From NCBI GenBank assembly GCA_000720375.1, contig JOAA01000072.1, positions 1-20,333 of the forward strand: a DNA stretch of 20,333 bases. Reading direction: 5' to 3'. Source of the DNA: Rhodococcus rhodnii. Its GTDB lineage: Bacteria > Actinomycetota > Actinomycetes > Mycobacteriales > Pseudonocardiaceae. Positions 16,222 through 20,333 of this stretch are shown here, one piece after another. The translations under genes were made by a program, and so were the position numbers. The notes under the pieces are model-generated. The model did not search any database, had not been told where the DNA came from, and worked only from the letters and a program-made list of their open reading frames with translations. The stretch's first letter is position 1, and each line of letters opens with the position of its first letter.

Positions 16222-16768
16222 GGAACGAAGAGAGAAATCTAGATCAACTAGGCCCCCTGGCGGCCGCGGACCGGTGCCTCCCGGCTCGCTGGTGACGTTC
16301 CCGGGCTGTACGGATCTCGCCCGCGGACACGCGGTGCACCGCCGCGCGCCGGGCTGCACAGCGAGCTTGATTCATCCGGCGGCACCCTGTACCGCTCGAA
16401 AAGTCATCGCTGCATGTCAAGCCATGTATCAGCATGTCGGCGAGATCATCCGAACGGCCAGTCACAGCTGCCCACAGCGGCAACCATGGTTCGCCGGTGG
16501 TGAGGTTTGGGGGAACAGACGGGGCCGCAGTGGACGGAATGGATACGTCTTGCGGGTTGTCGGGCTACGGAGACCTCTAGCCCTGAGTGGCCAAAGAGTG
16601 TCAATGTCGCTACGTGCCAACAGGGTTCTACCCCGCAGGCGCGTAGCCATGGTTGGTTGTCTTCGTAGCCCTGGGGCGGGCCTGTGGCGGATAGCGGACT
16701 CACTCGCGCTCTTTGACTGATTGCTCGCCAGGAGTGGGACGCAAGGGTATGCAACCGAGGGGGAACTC
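16222..16768. other. Intergenic region containing a solo IS end
   Basis: About 550 bases hold no recognisable gene on either strand. The only structure I can assign is the IS-end-like repeat at 16385-16419. Leftward frames such as DNQPWLRACGVEPCWH look protein-like but could not be assigned. Confidence 0.4.
16385..16419 (-). repeat. Solo IS terminus matching 5774-5807
   Basis: CCGCTCGAAAAGTCATCGCT (16392-16411) differs from the sequence next to the integrase half at 5790-5809 by only two substitutions. No transposase gene lies beside it here. It is probably a remnant of another copy of that element. Confidence 0.45.
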
Positions 16769-17170
16769 GTGAACGACTTCTTGCCGCGACCGGCGAACAA
16801 GACACGGCGGCGGTTCATCGTGACGGCACTGGCTGGCGTCCTGGCCGTCGCCTCCCTGGGATTCTCGTGGATGGCAAGGGGCCATCACGCGACGCCGGAC
16901 GTCGTTGAAGGCTGGGCTATGCCCGATGTCGCAGGAACTGCCATCGGGCTTTTCGACAGTGATGATCACAGGGAAGGAAACGGTTACATCATCGCGGGCG
17001 CATCGTGGGCGGGACCTGACAACGTGTGGCATGAGGGGGACGATCTCCCGACTTGTGTCGGAACCAATACCGCCGCCAAGATCCATGTACGGCTGGGTAT
17101 TGTGGACGTGGAGCCCGACCGGGAGGGTATCGGCGGGCCGCGCGTAGTGTGGCTGCGTTGCCTCGACTAG
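16769..17170 (+). CDS. Small membrane-anchored or secreted actinobacterial hypothetical protein
   Basis: The product has 133 residues. A basic start (NKTRRR) leads into one hydrophobic segment, FIVTALAGVLAVASLGFSWM (about 19-38), which could be a signal anchor or a signal peptide. The external part is a compact domain: WAMPDVAGTAIGLFD, GNGYIIAGASWAGPDN, DDLPTCVGTNTAAKIHVRLGIVDVEPD, GPRVVWLRCLD. The two cysteines (in LPTCVG and WLRCLD) could form a disulfide. Proteins with this GYIIAGA...CVGT...VRLGIVDV...GPRVVWLRC pattern are recurrent unknowns in actinomycetes, to my recollection. The GTG at 16769 is chosen because GAGGGGG lies about 5 bases upstream. It converges on the propeller gene. No function can be given. 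Confidence 0.65.
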   Translation: MNDFLPRPANKTRRRFIVTALAGVLAVASLGFSWMARGHHATPDVVEGWAMPDVAGTAIGLFDSDDHREGNGYIIAGASWAGPDNVWHEGDDLPTCVGTNTAAKIHVRLGIVDVEPDREGIGGPRVVWLRCLD

Positions 17171-17220
17171 AGCGGGGTAGTTCGTCGAACCGGGGCGAGA
17201 GGCTGGTCCCAGAGCCGAAA

Positions 17221-17233
17221 CGCCGTTCCGGCG
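17221..17233. terminator. Small hairpin between convergent genes
   Basis: CGCCG TTC CGGCG forms a 5-bp all-G:C hairpin in the 69-base gap between two convergent stops (17170 and 17242). It is short and may be chance. Confidence 0.25.
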
Positions 17234-17239
17234 GGAAGG

Positions 17240-18394
17240 TTATCTCCGAGCCAGTGGGGTCAACGGCCCGGTGGCGTAGTAGGTCTTGCAGATGGGGCCG
17301 TCGTAGTCGGTGGTCACCTCGAGCACGGCTGTGCCGTCAGGGCTGGGCAGCAGATAGGGGCTGTAGTTACGGCACTCTTCGTTGTTGACGCCCTCGACGG
17401 GAATCGGGGCGGGGATTTCGTACCATGGGCCGGCGCCGACGTGGTCGTTGGCGAGGATGGTTTTGCCGTTGCCCGGTGCGAGGCGGCCGTCCTGCTCCAC
17501 GAGCATCTGGGTGATCACCAGGACGGTGCCCGAACTGCCTGGACCGGCACCCCACGCGACGGTCGGCGTGTGCCTGCCGTATTTGCCGGCCGCGGTGCGG
17601 ATCACGGTGCCGAGGTCGTACGGGTCACCGAAATCCCACCCGTCCGATGAGCGCCGGAAATACGCGCTGCAGGGGTGCACCGGGTCGTTGTTGCACACCT
17701 CGTAAGTCATGAAGTACGAGCCGTCGGGGAGCCGGATGGTGTTGATCATGCCGGGCCGCACATACCAGTCGGTGTTGACCACGGTCTCCTGGTAGTCGGT
17801 CCATGTGATTCCGTCCGCGGACCGGACCTGCACGAGTTTCTGGTCGTGGTGGGTCTTGTCGGTTTCGTCGGAGTAGAAGGCGACCAGTGTGCCGTCCGCC
17901 GCCACGGACAGGCTGGGCTCCCAGGTGTTGTACTGGTTCGGCGACACCGCGATATCCGAGACGTGGCGCCAGGTCTGGCCTACGTCCGAGCTGGCCCATA
18001 GCCGCTGGCGAGTCCGGCGTTGCCCCTCAGTCGCCTGGTATCCGACTGTGACGGCCCACAACACGGTGCCTGCTGGCATCGCGCCGACAGCCGAGGGCAA
18101 CTCGTACAGGGACGAACAGCAGATCCCGGCACTGTGGGCCGACGCGGGATCTTCGATCGCGGCGATCTGCCGGAACGTCTCGCCGCCGTCCGTGCTCGCG
18201 CTGATCACCCCGGCGCCCTGCGTGTCGAAGTTCGTGGTGATACTCGTCAGGATCGTTCCGTTGGCCGGGCCGCTGTGCTCGAGGCGGATCACCCGCGGAT
18301 AACTGCTCTCGGCGTCGTACAGCACCCGGCGCTCCGGTGCCGGCGCGCTCACCAGCGTCGCGATCAGCACGGCTACCACACCTGTGGTCAGCAT
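17240..18394 (-). CDS. Secreted sialidase-fold / GH93-like beta-propeller hydrolase
   Basis: The product has 384 residues from the ATG at 18394, or 387 from the GTG at 18403; GAGG lies 8 bases before the ATG. A signal peptide (MLTTGVVAVLIATLVSAPAPE) directs export. The mature protein shows Asp-box motifs of a six-bladed propeller. In the longer numbering these are STDGGETF (70-77), SSDVGQTW (138-145) and a weaker SADGITW (195-201). SYPRVIRL near the start and WEPSLSVAADGTLVAFYSDE (161-180) resemble GH93 exo-arabinanases as well as sialidases. It therefore probably cleaves terminal sugars from an external glycan; arabinan or sialic acid are the main options. Catalytic residues were not assigned. 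It is isolated from the lyase/GH95 pair by IS debris but could serve the same polymer breakdown. Confidence 0.7.
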   Translation of the reverse strand: MLTTGVVAVLIATLVSAPAPERRVLYDAESSYPRVIRLEHSGPANGTILTSITTNFDTQGAGVISASTDGGETFRQIAAIEDPASAHSAGICCSSLYELPSAVGAMPAGTVLWAVTVGYQATEGQRRTRQRLWASSDVGQTWRHVSDIAVSPNQYNTWEPSLSVAADGTLVAFYSDETDKTHHDQKLVQVRSADGITWTDYQETVVNTDWYVRPGMINTIRLPDGSYFMTYEVCNNDPVHPCSAYFRRSSDGWDFGDPYDLGTVIRTAAGKYGRHTPTVAWGAGPGSSGTVLVITQMLVEQDGRLAPGNGKTILANDHVGAGPWYEIPAPIPVEGVNNEECRNYSPYLLPSPDGTAVLEVTTDYDGPICKTYYATGPLTPLARR

Positions 18395-18403
18395 TTGCAC
18401 CAC

Positions 18404-18838
18404 CTCGCGACTACCTTTCGTGATTGATAGTCATCTCATGGTAACGGGGGCATTGCCTGATCGGGATGACGAAAGGTGCGGCGGTGTACCACGACAAAAT
18501 AACTGGATAGCTCAGCAACGAGCACTCATCGGCAATGAGCGATAACCCGTGGGATTCGATCACACGCCAAGCCAGTCCAAGGGGGCCTGGTCTGGACACA
18601 ACCTCAGTTCTGCCGAGCGGCAGCGGCGCACCCGACCCATTCGGCATGCGAACAGGGCACAACTCGGTTCCTGGCCACCGTGCAGAACAAGGGACCGGTG
18701 TCCCCGGTTCCTGACGTGCCGGAGGAGCGAAAAGAGGGTGTTGTTCGAGGTCAGGGGAGTCTGTTTCGGATGGTCGGGTGATACACCCGGCACTGTGTGA
18801 TCGTCTTCTAGGTACGATTCCCCACACCTGCATGAATC
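18404..18838. other. Divergent intergenic region between the propeller gene and the 18839 operon
   Basis: About 430 bases contain no recognisable gene. Small dyads include CTCAT/ATGAG near 18525 and GGGACCGG/CCGGTTCC near 18692. TACGAT at 18813-18818 is a possible -10 for the rightward operon, about 20 bases before its ATG. AT-rich patches around 18420-18540 probably hold the leftward promoter. Confidence 0.35.
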
Positions 18839-19324
18839 ATGGACCGGGGGTTGGAGGACGTCACGCCATCGTTCGTCACACCCGTCAGCACAATCTACGA
18901 CGGATACACGCGCATCATGCAGACCAAGCGGCGCGGTGATACCCCACTGCCCGAGCAACTCCAGGCCGAGTTCGGCATCGCCCTCTGGGAGTGGTCGCGC
19001 CTGGAGGCCGACCGCATCACGGTGTCCGCGGCCTACGGCGAGCTCAAGAAGCGCGAGAAGATCGACGCCCAGGCCAGTACACAGCCCAGCAGCGTCCGGC
19101 TGCCCGTGGTGTACGAGCGTGTCCTGCGCATCCACGCGTTCGCGCAGACCACCGCCACCGCCCTGCAACACGGTGTCCCGGTCAGCACCGCTGGCATGTC
19201 CGAACAGGACATCACCGAGTGTATCCGCCTGATGCGCGCCACCAGCGTGTCGCTCAAACAGGCCGCTGACACCCTCTCCCGATCCCGTCTCGGAGGCAAA
19301 GCCCGCCATGGCACTACGAAGTAA
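18839..19324 (+). CDS. Unknown protein, first gene of a two-gene operon
   Basis: I do not recognise this 161-residue protein. It is predicted to be soluble and mostly helical: PLPEQLQAEFGIALWEWSRLEADRITVSAAYGELKKREK, then RLPVVYERVLRIHAFAQTTATALQ, then SEQDITECIRLMRATSVSLKQAADTLSRSR. There is no signal peptide or membrane segment. The middle and C-terminal helices look like a compact bundle that could bind a partner or DNA. The ATG at 18839 has no ribosome site, so a leaderless or short-leader mRNA is possible. GGAGG lies just inside the frame but no start codon is suitably placed after it. The gene overlaps the ParB-like gene by 17 bases, which strongly suggests joint function. Confidence 0.65.
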   Translation: MDRGLEDVTPSFVTPVSTIYDGYTRIMQTKRRGDTPLPEQLQAEFGIALWEWSRLEADRITVSAAYGELKKREKIDAQASTQPSSVRLPVVYERVLRIHAFAQTTATALQHGVPVSTAGMSEQDITECIRLMRATSVSLKQAADTLSRSRLGGKARHGTTK

Positions 19325-20294
19325 GCGTGTCCGCGCCGGTGATCTCACCGTCGACCCGCGCGTCCAGCGCGATCACCTTACCCAGAGCAAGCTGGCCAAG
19401 ATCCGCGACAACTACAACCGCGCGGCCCTGGGCACCCTGCAAGTCTCCGAACGCCCCGACGGCAGCCTGGTCATCCTCGACGGCTGGCACCGCTGGACCA
19501 TCGTCTCCGAACTGGAGAAGGACGACTTCCCCCTGCAGTGCCAGTTGCACACCGGCCTGACCCTGGAACAGGAGGCCGGCCTGTTCGTCCAGTTCAACCA
19601 GCAAGAGGCCGCCAACAAACTCGACCTGCACAAGGTCCGCGTCACCCAGGGCGAACCGATGGCGGTCGCGATCGACGAAGCGGTCCACGCCAACGGGTGG
19701 GCCGTCGGCCAGGGCGACGGCAAGATCCGGGCCATCCTGGCCCTGGAGAAGGTCTACTACACCGGCGAAGGACTCCACGAGGGGCACGGCAAGAAACTCG
19801 TCGCCGACACGCTCCGCGTGATCACCACAGCGTGGGGGCGTGACGACTCTAAAGCAGTGGATCAGAACATCCTCAAAGCCGTCGGGCAATTCCTGTTCCT
19901 GGTCGAGAAACGCTGGACCGACGAGACGACAGGCCGCGAGCTCGACCACGACGCGCTCGCGGCGGCCATGGCCGGGCTGAAGAAAGGCCCCGCCGGATGG
20001 CTCGCCGCCTGCCGCGGCCAAGCCGAAGGCTCAGCCAAAACCCTGCGTTCGGTCCTGCTGCACGAACTGCTCACCCTCTACAACAAAGGCCGCCGCACCG
20101 GCAGACCACATCGGACCTCACTGCAACACACGCAACCCCATCCCAAGCCGCACGCAAACGCGACAGCCACCATGCAGCCACGAGCGCGCATCGGCAAAAG
20201 GCACGACTGGGCTTCCCCTCGTATCGTGGAGACAGGGAGTGTCAGCGATCTTGTGGGCGATGGTGTGATCGTCCTGTCGATTACTGAACGTTGA
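19308..20294 (+). CDS. ParB/DGQHR-like domain protein (DUF6551-like)
   Basis: The product has 328 residues. It starts with the ParB-N-like layout VRAGDLTVDPRVQRDHLTQSKLAKI and QVSERPDGSLVILDGWHRW; the box LDGWHRW (57-63) corresponds to the DGxHR motif of ParB/Srx and DGQHR proteins. FVQFNQQEAANKLDLHKVRV (93-112) resembles the second conserved block. A helical region to about residue 250 follows. The last 70 residues, rich in H, P, T and R, look disordered or shifted. In characterised relatives this fold binds nucleotides (CTP) or DNA, or acts as a nuclease; which applies here is unknown. The ATG at 19308 has GGAGG 11 bases upstream and overlaps the preceding gene. Similar proteins occur in phages and integrative elements. 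Confidence 0.7.
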   Translation: MALRSKRVRAGDLTVDPRVQRDHLTQSKLAKIRDNYNRAALGTLQVSERPDGSLVILDGWHRWTIVSELEKDDFPLQCQLHTGLTLEQEAGLFVQFNQQEAANKLDLHKVRVTQGEPMAVAIDEAVHANGWAVGQGDGKIRAILALEKVYYTGEGLHEGHGKKLVADTLRVITTAWGRDDSKAVDQNILKAVGQFLFLVEKRWTDETTGRELDHDALAAAMAGLKKGPAGWLAACRGQAEGSAKTLRSVLLHELLTLYNKGRRTGRPHRTSLQHTQPHPKPHANATATMQPRARIGKRHDWASPRIVETGSVSDLVGDGVIVLSITER

Positions 20295-20333
20295 GGCGGT
20301 CGCCGTAGTACATGGCGAGCGTGTTCAATGCCT
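20281..20333 (-). CDS. 3' end of a leftward gene, cut by the window edge
   Basis: Reading leftward from the edge gives ALNTLAMYYGDRLNVQ and then TAA (20281-20283). The hydrophobic and charged pattern looks like real protein, and the frame is open to the edge. It overlaps the end of the ParB-like gene by 14 bases in convergent orientation. Too short to assign. Confidence 0.3.
   Translation of the reverse strand, partial: ALNTLAMYYGDRLNVQ

Noticed and set aside
16446..16818. Leftward frames with protein-like pieces (DNQPWLRACGVEPCWH)
   Set aside because: No recognisable family, no ribosome site, and competing frames of similar length; left as unassigned.

Overview
The window is GC-rich (roughly two thirds G+C by eye). 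Its contents point to a filamentous actinomycete, probably of the Pseudonocardiales or Streptomyces type: an AfsR/SARP regulator, secreted carbohydrate-active enzymes with Sec or Tat signals, GTG starts, and actinobacterial IS110, IS5, ISL3, IS4 and integrase-type transposases. This is an inference from gene content; no rRNA or other marker is present. The region behaves as an accessory genomic island, with a few intact genes among many broken ones and at least six kinds of transposase debris.

Layout. 1-790: the 3' end of an integrase-type transposase sits inside a truncated IS110 recombinase gene, whose upstream flank folds into three hairpins. 828-1262: a small secreted PLAT-domain protein. 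1278-2850: a cytochrome P450 C-terminal relic, a two-gene conserved hypothetical unit (the second gene decayed) and an IS4-type transposase relic. 2958-5582: a large AfsR-like regulator. 5583-7040: an integrase half, a histidine-kinase ATPase relic and unassigned DNA. 7044-10323: a divergent pair of secreted polysaccharide-degrading enzymes (PL20/heparin-lyase-I-like and GH95-like) with candidate promoters between them, followed by a broken secreted-protein gene. 10459-13367: a nest of insertion sequences. An integrase-type IS with two frameshifts and an intact IS5-family element trap a TIR-domain gene fragment between them, next to another integrase fragment. 13552-14607: a beta-lactamase-fold serine hydrolase with a possible leaderless start. 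14608-16415: an ISL3 relic, a GNAT acetyltransferase, an ABC-transporter ATPase half and a solo IS end. 16769-17170 and 17240-18403: convergent genes for a small membrane-anchored protein and a secreted sialidase/GH93-type beta-propeller. 18839-20294: a two-gene overlapping operon encoding an unknown helper and a ParB/DGQHR-like protein. 20281-20333: the 3' end of a further leftward gene.

How the genes might work together. The polysaccharide lyase, GH95-like enzyme and propeller enzyme, with the PLAT protein, are all exported and could cooperate in breaking down a uronate-, fucose- or arabinose-containing polymer. The AfsR-like regulator has no intact biosynthetic cluster beside it; the P450 and ABC relics may be leftovers of one. 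The least understood intact unit is the operon at 18839-20294. The most striking structure is the TIR fragment, which is bounded on both sides by IS elements.
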